Notes: generated from the letters alone by a model not told the origin. Positions 8,553 through 17,752 are shown, counted from the stretch's first letter. The stretch: DNA of 64,000 bases from Pseudomonas sp. Teo4 (GCF_034387475.1 NZ_JAXCIL010000003.1:86059-150058), one strand, 5' to 3'. Numbers and translations: made by a program.

Positions 8553-9452
8553 ATGGATATCAGTAAGTTGCGTGCCTTGAGAGAGCTTGCGGTACGTAAG
8601 ACCATGGCAGCCGTTGCTGAAGCGATGCACGTATCGCCATCCGCTGTCTCCCAGCAGATTTCGCTGTTGGAGCAGGAGGTGGGGATCGATCTGGTAGAAC
8701 GGCGCGGGAGAGGCGTAGATCTGACCATCGCTGGCAGAAAGCTCGTTGAGCGAGCCAATAGGATCTTTGAAGAGCTCGAATCCGCTAGGGCCGATATGGC
8801 CGAGTTGAAAAAGGTCGTGGCTGGAGACCTGAGGATTGCTGCATTTCCCTCAGTTGCAGCAGCGTTGATGCCCAAGACAATTCAAACACTCCATGCCACT
8901 CATCCTCGCCTGGAGGTGCTGTTTGAGGAAATGGAGCCTGAGGAAGGGATGAATGCTCTGCGCAGTTGGCAGACAGATATTGCGCTGATCGATGACTTGA
9001 ACGTACCACCCGGCCTGCTTGACCCCAGTATCGAAATCACACCACTCATCGAAGACGTGTTCAACGTGATGATGTCGCCTGATCATCGCTTAGCAGTGAT
9101 GGAGACTGTCACGTGGCAGGATCTTGAGCATGAAAACTGGGTGATGGATACAGCCTCCTCCACTTACACCAGGATGTTGACCGATGCTTGCCAGAAATCA
9201 GGGTACACGCCCAACATCATCGCGCGTTGCAAGGGATTCGAGGTTACCAGAGCGTTAGTTAGCGAGGGGTGCGCGATTGCCATACTCCCTGGACTTAGGG
9301 CTCGTAAAGATTTACAGGGCACACGAATTTGTCGACTGGAACCAGAGATTCGGCGCCGCATATCCATTGCATTTCGCAAGGGTGAGAAGAGGAGCCCGGC
9401 GCTTCAGGTGTTCGTACAATGCCTAGAGCAACACGCGGCTGAGATTCGGTGA
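8553..9452 (+). CDS. LysR-family transcriptional regulator
   Basis: A 299-residue LysR-type regulator. The N-terminal winged helix (TMAAVAEAMHVSPSAVSQQISLLEQEVG) and linker helix are clear, followed by the effector-binding fold from about residue 90. I chose ATG at 8553 (MDISKLRALREL) because the helix-turn-helix then begins at the normal distance; an earlier in-frame ATG at 8529 adds eight unneeded residues. It is divergent from glyA and probably controls the serine/C1 block and, by the shared operator, the transporter gene downstream. The ligand may be a serine enantiomer, which is inference. Confidence 0.9.
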   Translation: MDISKLRALRELAVRKTMAAVAEAMHVSPSAVSQQISLLEQEVGIDLVERRGRGVDLTIAGRKLVERANRIFEELESARADMAELKKVVAGDLRIAAFPSVAAALMPKTIQTLHATHPRLEVLFEEMEPEEGMNALRSWQTDIALIDDLNVPPGLLDPSIEITPLIEDVFNVMMSPDHRLAVMETVTWQDLEHENWVMDTASSTYTRMLTDACQKSGYTPNIIARCKGFEVTRALVSEGCAIAILPGLRARKDLQGTRICRLEPEIRRRISIAFRKGEKRSPALQVFVQCLEQHAAEIR

Positions 9453-9490
9453 CCCCCCTAAAAATCAACATCATAGTGGCGTGTAGCCGC

Positions 9491-9535
9491 ATTCGTAAGC
9501 TTAGCTTACGTAATATTGTAAAATTATTCGCTTTT
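9491..9535. promoter_or_regulatory. Second copy of the LysR-type operator with palindrome
   Basis: Contains the perfect palindrome CGTAAGCTTAGCTTACG (9494-9510) followed by TAATATTG and ATTATTCGCTTTTT. The same sequence in the same gene-relative orientation occurs upstream of glyA. It probably places the downstream amino-acid-binding-protein transcript under the same regulator. Confidence 0.6.
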
Positions 9536-9674
9536 TCTCTTTTTCTATAGGCGCTAGGTTGATCTCAACCGGGAGGAGACTCTCGGTTGGGCACACTCAA
9601 TTGCTGATCCTGACATTCAGTAATTCGGTAGGTCTGACGGTGCTTCATATTTCGCCCCGGAAACGGGGCTTTTT
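9536..9674 (+). ncRNA. Candidate leader RNA or small RNA ending at an intrinsic terminator
   Basis: The interval after the operator holds no gene but contains a small stem (CAACCG ... CGGTTG near 9565-9590) and ends in the terminator at 9654-9674, well before the next start codon at 9841. A transcript begun at the operator would be about 130 nucleotides long unless terminated RNA reads through. It does not match a riboswitch class that I can recognise. It could be an attenuated leader of the transporter gene or an independent small RNA. Confidence 0.35.
9654..9674 (+). terminator. Intrinsic terminator upstream of the binding-protein gene
   Basis: GCCCCG-GAAA-CGGGGC is a perfect six-base-pair GC stem with a stable tetraloop, followed directly by TTTTT. 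It would stop rightward transcription from the LysR gene or from the operator region. Confidence 0.8.
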
Positions 9675-9696
9675 AAAAATAAAAAGAGGGCAGCCT

Positions 9697-9738
9697 ATGC
9701 CACTTAAAAAATCTTCTGATTGTTTCTCTGGGCCGTAG
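9697..9738 (+). CDS. Possible 13-codon leader peptide
   Basis: A tiny frame MPLKKSSDCFSGP begins at ATG 9697, six bases after an AGAGGG ribosome site, and contains consecutive serines. It lies between the terminator and the transporter gene. It could be a leader peptide, but a frame this short may occur by chance. Confidence 0.25.
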   Translation: MPLKKSSDCFSGP

Positions 9739-9840
9739 TGGCCTGTCTGATGTTTTCTGCCTCTGAGAGTTGGTTGAGTACCTGCTAGAGCGTCATCGCT
9801 TGGGCGGAATGTCTGTGCTGCAATCCATGAGAGCAATAAC

Positions 9841-10191
9841 ATGAAAAATGAAAACAAGATCTTCAAAGTTGGCCTGACAGTCGCAGCACTGACGCTGAGT
9901 TCGATGATGTCAATGGGTGCCATGGCCGGTACGACGCTCGACAATGTCAAGAAGAAGGGATTTGTTCAATGTGGTATCAGTGATGGCCTGCCAGGCTTCT
10001 CTTATACCGACCCCAAGGGTAATTTTCACGGATTCGATGTAGATGTTTGCAGGGCTGTTGCTGCAGCCCTCTTTGGTGATGCAACCAAGGTCAAGTACAC
10101 GCAGTTAACCACCAAGGAACGCTTCACGGCGCTGCAGTCTGGTGAGGTCGACCTTCTTTCACGAGATTGGAAACAATCGTATACAATATAA
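9841..10191 (+). pseudogene. Amino-acid ABC transporter binding protein, truncated (AapJ-like)
   Basis: The first 110 or so residues are a normal periplasmic binding protein of the general L-amino-acid (AapJ) type: a signal peptide (MKNENKIFKVGLTVAALTLS ... GAMAG), then TLDNVKKKGFVQCGISDGLPGFSY, GFDVDVCRAVAAALFGD and ALQSGEVDLLSR. The family protein is roughly 340 residues and continues after LLSR with a threonine-rich stretch. Here it breaks into DWKQSYTI and a stop at the edge of the catabolic island. The fragment could be secreted but cannot form the full two-lobed binding fold. The missing half is not in the window. Confidence 0.85.
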
Positions 10192-10200
10192 AATAATGGG
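10171..10200. promoter_or_regulatory. Left edge of catabolic island with GntR-type operator candidate
   Basis: Right after the break in the binding-protein gene comes AATCGTATACAATATAAAATAATGG, an AT-rich partial palindrome around GTATAC. A related sequence (TTTCGTATAAAATATTCG, about 17709-17726) precedes the GntR gene at the other end of the operon. Both are probable binding sites for that regulator, with the operon promoter here. Confidence 0.45.
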
Positions 10201-10248
10201 CCTTCCCCTTTGTTTAGCTGCCAAAAATAACTACAGGAAGCTGAAACG

Positions 10249-11730
10249 ATGAATCATACCCAGCAACCCGAGGTGCGCTCCGCCGATGCCCCAGCGCTCG
10301 GCGGCGGTAGCAACCACGGTCTGAAACGCAACACCCTCGGCGTTACGTCCATCGCCTGCTTCATCATCGCGGCGGCCTCGCCGATGACCAGCGTGGTCGC
10401 CGTCGTGCCGATCATGCTCAGCATCGGCAGCGGCGTCGGTTCGCCGGCGGCCTTCATTCTTGCTGCGTCGATCCTGATGCTGTTCGCCGTGGGCTACGTG
10501 GCCATGGCCCGGCATGTCAGCAATGCCGGTGCGCTCTATGCCTACGTGACCCTGGGCATGGGCCAGTTGACCGGCCTGGGCACGGCGGCCCTGACCATCT
10601 TTTCCTATACGGCGATCCAGGTCGGCCTCTATGGCGGCTTTGGCTTCTATGCGGCCGAGCTGATCCTCCAGGCCACCGGCGTGGCCGTGCCCTGGTGGCT
10701 GTGCGCAGCGGTGGCGGCGGCCGCCTGCCTGTACCTCGGCGTCAGTGGCGTGCATTCCGGCGCGCGGGTGCTGGGCTTCCTGATGAGCTTCGAATGCCTG
10801 CTGCTGTTCGTCCTGGCCGGCGGCATGCTGCTGAACAGCCCAGCCGAAACCTCGTTCAGCCTGGCGCCCTTCGCACCGTCGGCGTTGCTCAGCCCCGGCC
10901 TGGGCGTGGCCCTGATGTTCGCCTGCGTCACCTTCAGCGGCATCGAGGGCAGCGCGATCTACAGCGAGGAAGCCCGCGACCCGAAACGCACCATTCCCCG
11001 CGCCACCTACTTTTCGGTGTTCTTCATGGCCGCCATCTACAGCGGCGTCACCTGGCTGATCATCTGCACCCTGGGCACCGATCACGCCGTGGAGATCGCC
11101 ACCAAGGAGTCGGGCAACCTGGTGTTCCGGGTCAGCGACATGGTCCTGGGCGGCTGGGCCACCAGCTTCTTCAATATCTTCATCGTCACGGCGATCTTCG
11201 CGGCCATGGTGACCATCCACAACAACATCGCCCGCTACCTGTACTCCCTGGGCCGCCAGCATCTGGTCTGGTCGCCGCTCGGCTACACCGGACGCAAGGC
11301 GCAGACCCCCTACGTCGCCTCGATCGTGCAGACCGTCAGTGCCGTGATCTGCGTCGGCTTCTTCGCGGTGATGGGCCTGGACCCGTACAACGTGCTGTAC
11401 GCCAGCATGACCGGCATGGGCGCGATCGGCCTCGTCCTGGCGCAGACCATCGCTAGCATCGCCATCTTCGTGTTCTTCCGCCGCACCCGCTGCGACCAGC
11501 GCTTCTGGAATGCCTTCCTGGCCCCGCTGATCGCCGTCGCCGGCCTGTGCGTCTTCCTTTACTACGCGCTCAGCAGCGTGGAGCTGCTCCTGGGCCTCAG
11601 CGGCACCTGGGCTAACCTGCTGGCGGCGCTTGTGTTCATCGTGTTCGCCGCCGGCTGGGCCTACGGCTTCTACGTCAAGCGATGCCATCCAGCCAAGTAC
11701 GAACGGATCAAGTCGGTGCTCTGCGAGTAA
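10249..11730 (+). CDS. APC-superfamily amino acid permease
   Basis: A 493-residue membrane protein with about 12 hydrophobic helices. The N-terminus holds the APC-family segment GVTSIACFIIAAASPMTSVVAVVP, then NAGALYAYVTLGMG, TFSGIEGSAIYSEEARDPKRTIPRATY in the region of helix 6-7, and a hydrophilic tail. It would import the substrate of the operon, probably an amino acid or amine. It is the first gene, preceded by AGGAAG about 12 bases from the start. GC-rich codon use contrasts with the flanking plasmid genes. Confidence 0.85.
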   Translation: MNHTQQPEVRSADAPALGGGSNHGLKRNTLGVTSIACFIIAAASPMTSVVAVVPIMLSIGSGVGSPAAFILAASILMLFAVGYVAMARHVSNAGALYAYVTLGMGQLTGLGTAALTIFSYTAIQVGLYGGFGFYAAELILQATGVAVPWWLCAAVAAAACLYLGVSGVHSGARVLGFLMSFECLLLFVLAGGMLLNSPAETSFSLAPFAPSALLSPGLGVALMFACVTFSGIEGSAIYSEEARDPKRTIPRATYFSVFFMAAIYSGVTWLIICTLGTDHAVEIATKESGNLVFRVSDMVLGGWATSFFNIFIVTAIFAAMVTIHNNIARYLYSLGRQHLVWSPLGYTGRKAQTPYVASIVQTVSAVICVGFFAVMGLDPYNVLYASMTGMGAIGLVLAQTIASIAIFVFFRRTRCDQRFWNAFLAPLIAVAGLCVFLYYALSSVELLLGLSGTWANLLAALVFIVFAAGWAYGFYVKRCHPAKYERIKSVLCE

Positions 11731-11784
11731 CCCGGTCCAGCCATGCCCGTGCGGCAGTCACCTATCCAGCAATGAGGAAACAGC

Positions 11785-13284
11785 ATGACCAACACTCTTC
11801 GCCCCAACTTCGCCGAGCGGGCCAAGGCCCAGCGCTTCCAGACCAGGGCCTTTATCGATGGACGCTTCGTCGATGCCCTGGACGGAAAGACCTTCACTAC
11901 CGTCAACCCGGCCAACGGTGAAGTCCTCACCCGCATCGCCGAGTGCGACGCGGCGGATGTCGAGGTGGCGGTAGCGGCCGCCAAGGCGGCGTTCGAGGAC
12001 CGGCGCTGGGCCGGCCTGGCGCCGAAGGAGCGCAAGCGTGCGCTGTTGCGCCTGGCCGACCTGGTCGAGCAGCACGCCCAAGAGCTGGCCCTGATCGAAA
12101 GCCTGGACAACGGCAAGCCGGTAGACGACGCCCTGGCCGCTGACCTGCCGGACGCCATCGAGACCCTGCGCTGGCACGCCGAGGCCATCGACAAGCTCTA
12201 CGACCAGAGCTCGCCGACGCCCGGCGACCTGGTTTCGCTGGTGGTGCGTGAGCCGGTCGGCGTGGTCGGCGCGGTGATCCCGTGGAACTTCCCGCTGGTC
12301 ATCCTGGCGATGAAAACCGCCCCGGCCCTGGCCGGCGGCAACTCGCTGATCGTCAAGCCCGCCGAGCAGACCACCCTCAGCGCCCTGCGCTTCGCCGAAC
12401 TGGTGGCCGAGGCCGGGATCCCGGCCGGCGTATTCAACATCGTCACCGGTTTCGGCGAGACCGTCGGCCAGGCCCTCGGTCGCCACCCGGACGTGGATTG
12501 CCTGAGCTTCACCGGCTCCACCGAAGTCGGCCGCTACTTCCTCAAGTACGCCGCCGAGTCCAACCTGAAGAAGGTCATCCTCGAACTGGGCGGCAAGAGC
12601 CCGGCCATCGTCATGGACGATGTCGATGACCTGCAGCCGATCGTCGAGCAACTGGCCATCGGCATTCTCTTCAGCCAGGGCGAAAACTGCAGCGCCGGTT
12701 CGCGCCTGCTGGTCCATGAGAAGGTCAAGGGCCGGCTGCTGGAAGCGCTGGTCGAGCACTTCAAGACCTGGACCGTCGGCGATCCGCTGGTCGAAGGCAC
12801 GCGCATCGGTGCGCTGATCGACGAGAAGCACATGAACAACATCCTCGGCTACATCAAGGCGGGCGTGGAGGAGGGTGGGCGGATCATCCTCGGCGGTCAG
12901 CGCATTCGCCAGGAGACCGGCGGCTACTACATCGAGCCGACCATCTTCGACGACGTCAGCAACCAGATGACCATCGCCCGCGAAGAGATCTTCGGCCCGG
13001 TGCTTTCGGTGATCACCTTCTCCAGCGTCGAGGAGGCCATCGCCATTGCCAACGACACCCCCTATGGCCTGGCCGCATCGCTCTACACCAACAACCTGCA
13101 CACCGCGCACAAGGTGTCCCGCGCCATCCGTGCCGGCACCGTGTCGGTCAACTGCTTCTCCGAAGGCGACCAGTCGGTGCCGTTCGGTGGCTTCAAGCAG
13201 TCCGGCTTCGGCGGTCGCGAAAAGTCGTTCCTGGCCCATGACCAGTATTCCGAAGTGAAGACGATCTGGATCCAACTGAAATAA
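11785..13284 (+). CDS. NAD(P)-dependent aldehyde dehydrogenase
   Basis: A full-length 499-residue aldehyde dehydrogenase. Visible landmarks are PWNFPLVILAMKTAPALAGGN, FTGSTEVGRYF, the catalytic glutamate in LELGGKSPAIV, and the catalytic cysteine in SQGENCSAGSRLLV. The sequence style is that of the betaine-aldehyde and gamma-glutamyl-gamma-aminobutyraldehyde group. The alcohol dehydrogenase directly downstream (13-base gap) suggests that an alcohol is oxidised through the aldehyde to an acid, for instance an amino alcohol or choline-like compound. Confidence 0.9.
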   Translation: MTNTLRPNFAERAKAQRFQTRAFIDGRFVDALDGKTFTTVNPANGEVLTRIAECDAADVEVAVAAAKAAFEDRRWAGLAPKERKRALLRLADLVEQHAQELALIESLDNGKPVDDALAADLPDAIETLRWHAEAIDKLYDQSSPTPGDLVSLVVREPVGVVGAVIPWNFPLVILAMKTAPALAGGNSLIVKPAEQTTLSALRFAELVAEAGIPAGVFNIVTGFGETVGQALGRHPDVDCLSFTGSTEVGRYFLKYAAESNLKKVILELGGKSPAIVMDDVDDLQPIVEQLAIGILFSQGENCSAGSRLLVHEKVKGRLLEALVEHFKTWTVGDPLVEGTRIGALIDEKHMNNILGYIKAGVEEGGRIILGGQRIRQETGGYYIEPTIFDDVSNQMTIAREEIFGPVLSVITFSSVEEAIAIANDTPYGLAASLYTNNLHTAHKVSRAIRAGTVSVNCFSEGDQSVPFGGFKQSGFGGREKSFLAHDQYSEVKTIWIQLK

Positions 13285-13297
13285 TGAGGCGCGGCAA

Positions 13298-14980
13298 ATG
13301 AGCAAGAACGAGTTCGATTACATCGTGGTCGGTGCCGGGTCGGCGGGGTGCGTGGTGGCCAACCGCCTCAGCGCCGAACGCACCACCCGGGTCCTGCTGC
13401 TGGAGGCCGGGCCGCGCCACGATAGCGTGATCCTGAAGATGCCCGCCGCCCTGGGCCTGCCCCTGGAAAGCAAGCGTTTCAACTGGGGCTTCAAGAGCGA
13501 GCCCGAGCCGGGCCTGAACGGCAACCGCAGCGACCAGCACCGTGGCCGGGTGCTTGGCGGTTCGTCGTCGATCAACGGCATGGTCTTCGTCCGCGGCAAC
13601 CCGCTGGACTTCGACGGCTGGGCGGCGGCCGCGCTGCCCGACTGGTCGTACAGCCACTGCCTGCCGTACTTCAAGAAGATGGAGACCTTCGACGGTGGCA
13701 CGGACAACTTCCGTGGTGGTTCCGGGCCGCTACACGTGCACCGCTGCAAGGCCGACAACCCGCTGTACCAGGCCTTCCTCGGCGCCGGCCAGGACTACGG
13801 CCTGCGCCTGAACCCGGACCAGAACGGCGAGCGCCAGGAAGGAGTCAACGTGGCCCAGGCCTCGACCTACAAGGGCGAGCGCTGGAGCACCGCGCGTGGC
13901 TACCTGGACTCGGCCGCCGGGCGCGACAACCTGGTGGTGAAAAGCCGCGCCTTCGTCACCGGCCTGGTGTTCTCCGGCAAGGCCGCGGTCGGGGTGAAGT
14001 ACGAGATCGATGGCGTCGAGCAGATCAGCCATGCCGCCAAGGAAGTGATCCTCAGTGCCGGTGCCTTCGGTTCGCCGCAGTTGCTGCTGCTCGCCGGCAT
14101 CGGTGATCAGGACGAGCTCAAGGCCCTCGGCATCGAGCTGCGCCACCACTTGCCCGGGGTCGGCAAGAACCTGCAGGACCACGTGGCCGTGGCGATCCAG
14201 TATTCGACGCCCAAGCAGGGTGTGTCGCCGACCCGCGCGCTGTCGCCGCTCGGGCGGCTGTTCGTCGGGGCGCGCTGGATGGCCGCGCGCAGTGGCCTGG
14301 GGGCGTCCAACTACTTCGAGGTGGGGGCGTTCTTCCGTGGCAACGACCAGGTCGAGTACGCCAACCTGGAGCACGAATTTCTCCCCATGGTGGGCGAGTT
14401 CTACCGCGGCAAGGCGCGCATCACCCCGGGCTTCCAGTACTTCACCAGCGTCATGCGCCCGGCCAGTCGTGGCAGCGTCACCCTGGCCTCGAAGGATCCC
14501 AAGGCCGATCCGCTGATCCGCCTGAACTTCCTCACCGCGCCGGGCGACCTGGAGCAACTGCGCGAAGGCCTGCGCAAGACCCGGGAAATGATCGCCCAGC
14601 GCTCCTGGGACGAACTGCGCGGCGAGGAGCTCAGCCCCGGCAAGCACCTGCAGAGCGATGCCGAGCTGGAAGCCTGGATCCGCGACAACGCCGGCACCAC
14701 TTTCCACGCCTGTTCCACCTGCCGCATGGGGGTGGACGAGATGGCGGTGGTCGACCATGACGGCCGCGTCCATGGCATCGACCGGCTGCGCATCGTCGAC
14801 GCCTCGGTGTTCCCGGCGCTGACCACCGGCAACACCAACGCCCCGACCATCATGCTGGCGGAAAAACTGTCCGACCACATCCTCGGCCAGGTCGCTGCGC
14901 CGATGGAAGTGTCGGCCTGGCGCGAAGCGCTGGCGCCGGCCCTGGACAAACCCGGACTGCCTGCCGGCATGCCCCACTGA
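13298..14980 (+). CDS. GMC-family FAD alcohol dehydrogenase (choline dehydrogenase-like)
   Basis: A 560-residue glucose-methanol-choline oxidoreductase. The N-terminal FAD-binding fold (DYIVVGAGSAGCVVANRLS) is followed by the first GMC signature HRGRVLGGSSSINGMVFVRG and the second signature near GAFGSPQLLLLAGIG. The C-terminal end has the active-site histidine in TTFHACSTCRMG and the TGNTNAPTIMLAEK segment. It would oxidise a primary alcohol and pass electrons to the membrane chain. The natural substrate cannot be read from the sequence. Confidence 0.9.
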   Translation: MSKNEFDYIVVGAGSAGCVVANRLSAERTTRVLLLEAGPRHDSVILKMPAALGLPLESKRFNWGFKSEPEPGLNGNRSDQHRGRVLGGSSSINGMVFVRGNPLDFDGWAAAALPDWSYSHCLPYFKKMETFDGGTDNFRGGSGPLHVHRCKADNPLYQAFLGAGQDYGLRLNPDQNGERQEGVNVAQASTYKGERWSTARGYLDSAAGRDNLVVKSRAFVTGLVFSGKAAVGVKYEIDGVEQISHAAKEVILSAGAFGSPQLLLLAGIGDQDELKALGIELRHHLPGVGKNLQDHVAVAIQYSTPKQGVSPTRALSPLGRLFVGARWMAARSGLGASNYFEVGAFFRGNDQVEYANLEHEFLPMVGEFYRGKARITPGFQYFTSVMRPASRGSVTLASKDPKADPLIRLNFLTAPGDLEQLREGLRKTREMIAQRSWDELRGEELSPGKHLQSDAELEAWIRDNAGTTFHACSTCRMGVDEMAVVDHDGRVHGIDRLRIVDASVFPALTTGNTNAPTIMLAEKLSDHILGQVAAPMEVSAWREALAPALDKPGLPAGMPH

Positions 14981-15025
14981 CCCTGCCCCGGTCCGGCGGC
15001 GACCCGTTCGCCGCCGGACATCCTG

Positions 15026-16048
15026 ATGGAGAAACGACTTTTGGCGCGTCTTGCTTTGAGCGAGGTGGACAGCCTCGCCCGCGCGGTGCTCGAACTGCAC
15101 GGTTTCAGTCGCGAACAGGCGCTTGCCGTGGCGCGGACCATGGTCTGCGGACAACGGGATGAGTGCGCTTCCCACGGCGTCTACCGCCTGCTGGTGTGCA
15201 TCGCCACGCTGAAGGCCGGCAAGGTCGACCCGCGCGCCGAGCCGCAGGTGCATGACCATGCGCCGGGCAGTGTGCGGGTGGATGCCGCCGGTGGCTTTTC
15301 CCAGCTGGCTTTCGACCGCGGTGTACCGCTGCTGCGGCGCAAGGCGGTGGACAACGGCGTGGCGGCCCTGGTGATCAACCGCTGCGTGCACTTCTCGGCG
15401 CTGTGGGTCGAGATCGAGACCCTGACCGACCTCGGCCTGGTGACCCTGGCCTGCAACCCGAGCCATGCCTGGGTCGCTCCGGCGGGCGGGCGCGGGCCGG
15501 TGTTCGGGACCAATCCGATCGCCTTCGGCTGGCCGCGCCCGGGCAAGGATCCGTTTGTCTTCGACATGGCCACCAGCGCCATTGCCCGTGGCGATATCGA
15601 GTTGCACCGGCGTGCCGGCAAACCGGTGCCGCTGGGCTGGGGCGTATCTGCCGACGGCGAGCCGACCACGTCGGCCGAGGCCGTGCTGCAGGGCGCCATG
15701 CTCACCTTCGGCGGGCACAAGGGCTCGGCCCTGGCGGCGATGATCGAACTGCTGGCGGGGCCGCTGATCGGCGACCTGACCAGCGCCCAGTCGCTGGCCC
15801 ACGACGCTGGTGCGGGAGCCTCGCCGTTCCATGGCGAGCTGATCCTGGCCTTCGACCCCAGGCGCTTTCTTGGCGAGCGCTACGAGCATTACCTGCACAG
15901 CGCGGAAACCCTGTTCGACAGCATCGAGCAGCAGGGTGCCCGCCTGCCTTCCGCCCGGCGCTACGAGGCGCGTCGGCGCAGCCTGGCGCAGGGCGTCGAG
16001 ATCAACGATGAACTGCTGGACGAACTGAACGCGCTACTGCATCGGTAG
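15026..16048 (+). CDS. Ldh2/malate dehydrogenase-family oxidoreductase (possible cyclic imino acid reductase)
   Basis: A 340-residue member of the type-2 malate/lactate dehydrogenase family, with the conserved histidine in CASHGVYRLLV, GTNPIAFGWPRP, and FGGHKGSALAAMIELLAG. In Pseudomonas, members of this family (DpkA) reduce delta1-piperideine-2-carboxylate and delta1-pyrroline-2-carboxylate with NADPH. The enolase-superfamily fragment downstream resembles hydroxyproline-type dehydratases whose product is pyrroline-2-carboxylate, so an imino-acid reductase role is plausible here, but it is inference. Confidence 0.8.
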   Translation: MEKRLLARLALSEVDSLARAVLELHGFSREQALAVARTMVCGQRDECASHGVYRLLVCIATLKAGKVDPRAEPQVHDHAPGSVRVDAAGGFSQLAFDRGVPLLRRKAVDNGVAALVINRCVHFSALWVEIETLTDLGLVTLACNPSHAWVAPAGGRGPVFGTNPIAFGWPRPGKDPFVFDMATSAIARGDIELHRRAGKPVPLGWGVSADGEPTTSAEAVLQGAMLTFGGHKGSALAAMIELLAGPLIGDLTSAQSLAHDAGAGASPFHGELILAFDPRRFLGERYEHYLHSAETLFDSIEQQGARLPSARRYEARRRSLAQGVEINDELLDELNALLHR

Positions 16049-16062
16049 CGCCTGGAGAACAT

Positions 16063-17643
16063 GTGATGACGGCTATATCAGGCAAGAACTTCATCGCCGG
16101 TGCGCGTTGCGCCAACGGCACCACCCCCCATCGCAGTGTCGATGCCAGCACCGGCGAGGCACTGCCCTGGACCTTCTGGCAAGCCAGCGCGGAGGAAGTG
16201 GACCAGGCGTGCGATGCCGCCGCTGCGGCGGCGGCTCGATTCCGCAGCACCAGCCCCGGGCAGCGAGCCGATTTCCTCGACGCCGTGGCCGCCGAGATCG
16301 ATGCCCTGGGTGAGGATTTCGTGGCCATCGTCTGCCGCGAAACCGCACTGCCGAGTGCCCGGATCCAGGGTGAGCAGAAGCGCACCACGGGCCAGTTGCG
16401 CCTGTTCGCCGAAGTGCTGCGCCGTGGTGATTTCCTCGGCGCGCGGATCGACAGCGCATTGCCGGAGCGCCTGCCGCTGCCGCGGCCGGATTTGCGCCAA
16501 TACAAGATCGGCATTGGCCCGGTGGCGGTGTTTGGCGCGAGCAACTTCCCCCTGGCCTTTTCCACTGCGGGCGGTGATACCGCCTCGGCCTTCGCCGCCG
16601 GTTGCCCGGTGGTGTTCAAGGCCCATAGCGGGCATATGGCGACCTCGGAACTGGTGGCTGGCGCCATCACCCGGGCGGTCGAGCGCTGCGGCCTGCCGGC
16701 GGGGGTGTTCAGCATGATCTACGGGAGCGGGGTCGGCGAGCAATTGGTCAAGCACCCGCGGATCAAGGCCGTGGGCTTTACCGGCTCGCTCAAGGGCGGC
16801 CGTGCCCTGTGCGACATGGCCGCCGCGCGCAAGGAGCCGATCCCGGTGTTCGCCGAGATGTCCAGCATCAACCCGGTGATCGTCCTGCCCCGTGCCGCCG
16901 AGCGGCGTGGCGTGGTCATCGCCGGGCAACTGGCGGACTCGATCGTGCTCGGCTGCGGCCAGTTCTGTACCAATCCGGGGCTGGTGCTCGGCCTGCGCTC
17001 GCCGGCCTTCAGCGCCTTCGGCGAGGTGCTCGGCAGCGCCCTGCAAGGCAAGCCGGCGCAGACCATGCTCAATGCCGGCACCCTACGCAGCTACCAGTGC
17101 GGTTCGCAGCATCTGCAGGACACTGACGGAATTCGCCTGCTGGCGGAGGGCGCGGCCGACGGGCAGGCGCCGGCCCGCCTGTTCGGCGCCGATCAGCGCC
17201 TGCTGCTTGAAGGCGATGAAGTGCTTCAGGAAGAGGTGTTCGGCCCGGCATCGGTGCTGATTGCCCTCGATGACAAGGCCGCACTGCTGCGTGGCCTGGA
17301 GGCCATGCAAGGTCAGCTGACGGTGACCCTGATCGGCGATGACGAAGACCTGGAGGCCTTCGCCGAACTGATCCCGCTGCTGGAGGACAAGGCCGGGCGC
17401 CTGCTGGTCAACGGCTACCCGACCGGGGTCGAGGTGGCCGACGGCATGGTTCACGGCGGGCCTTACCCGGCCACTTCGGATGCGCGCGGCACTTCGGTCG
17501 GCAGCCTGGCGATCGAGCGCTGGCTGCGCCCGGTGTGCTACCAGAACTTCCCGGACAGCGCGCTGCCCGATGCTCTCAAGCGCGACAACCCGCTGGGCAT
17601 CACGCGCCTGGTCAATGGCCGGGCGAGCACGGCGGCGGCCTGA
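16063..17643 (+). CDS. Aldehyde dehydrogenase, alpha-ketoglutarate-semialdehyde type
   Basis: A 526-residue aldehyde dehydrogenase of the divergent ketoglutarate-semialdehyde group: ISGKNFIAGARCANG at the N-terminus, VFGASNFPLAFSTAGGDTASAFAAGCPVVFKAH, the catalytic cysteine in LGCGQFCTNPGLVLG, and GMVHGGPYPATSDARGTSVG near the end. This group oxidises 2,5-dioxopentanoate to 2-oxoglutarate, the last step of hydroxyproline, glucarate and pentose pathways. It starts 15 bases after the reductase gene and ends the operon. Confidence 0.85.
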   Translation: MMTAISGKNFIAGARCANGTTPHRSVDASTGEALPWTFWQASAEEVDQACDAAAAAAARFRSTSPGQRADFLDAVAAEIDALGEDFVAIVCRETALPSARIQGEQKRTTGQLRLFAEVLRRGDFLGARIDSALPERLPLPRPDLRQYKIGIGPVAVFGASNFPLAFSTAGGDTASAFAAGCPVVFKAHSGHMATSELVAGAITRAVERCGLPAGVFSMIYGSGVGEQLVKHPRIKAVGFTGSLKGGRALCDMAAARKEPIPVFAEMSSINPVIVLPRAAERRGVVIAGQLADSIVLGCGQFCTNPGLVLGLRSPAFSAFGEVLGSALQGKPAQTMLNAGTLRSYQCGSQHLQDTDGIRLLAEGAADGQAPARLFGADQRLLLEGDEVLQEEVFGPASVLIALDDKAALLRGLEAMQGQLTVTLIGDDEDLEAFAELIPLLEDKAGRLLVNGYPTGVEVADGMVHGGPYPATSDARGTSVGSLAIERWLRPVCYQNFPDSALPDALKRDNPLGITRLVNGRASTAAA

Positions 17644-17752
17644 CATATCCTGTACCTGCTCCGGGCTACCGGGGCAGGCGCGGATCGGGCTATGGTGCGG
17701 GCTGAAAAATTTCGTATAAAATATTCGAAGTCCGCCCTGGAGAAAAACCACC

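Noticed and set aside
9536..9674. Glycine or THF riboswitch before the binding-protein gene
   Set aside because: The conserved cores of those classes are not visible; only a small stem and a terminator are seen.
10231..15898. Very long minus-strand open frames (485, 515 and 722 codons) opposite the catabolic genes
   Set aside because: They are antisense shadows in GC-rich DNA; the plus-strand frames show complete family motifs, start sites and operon spacing.
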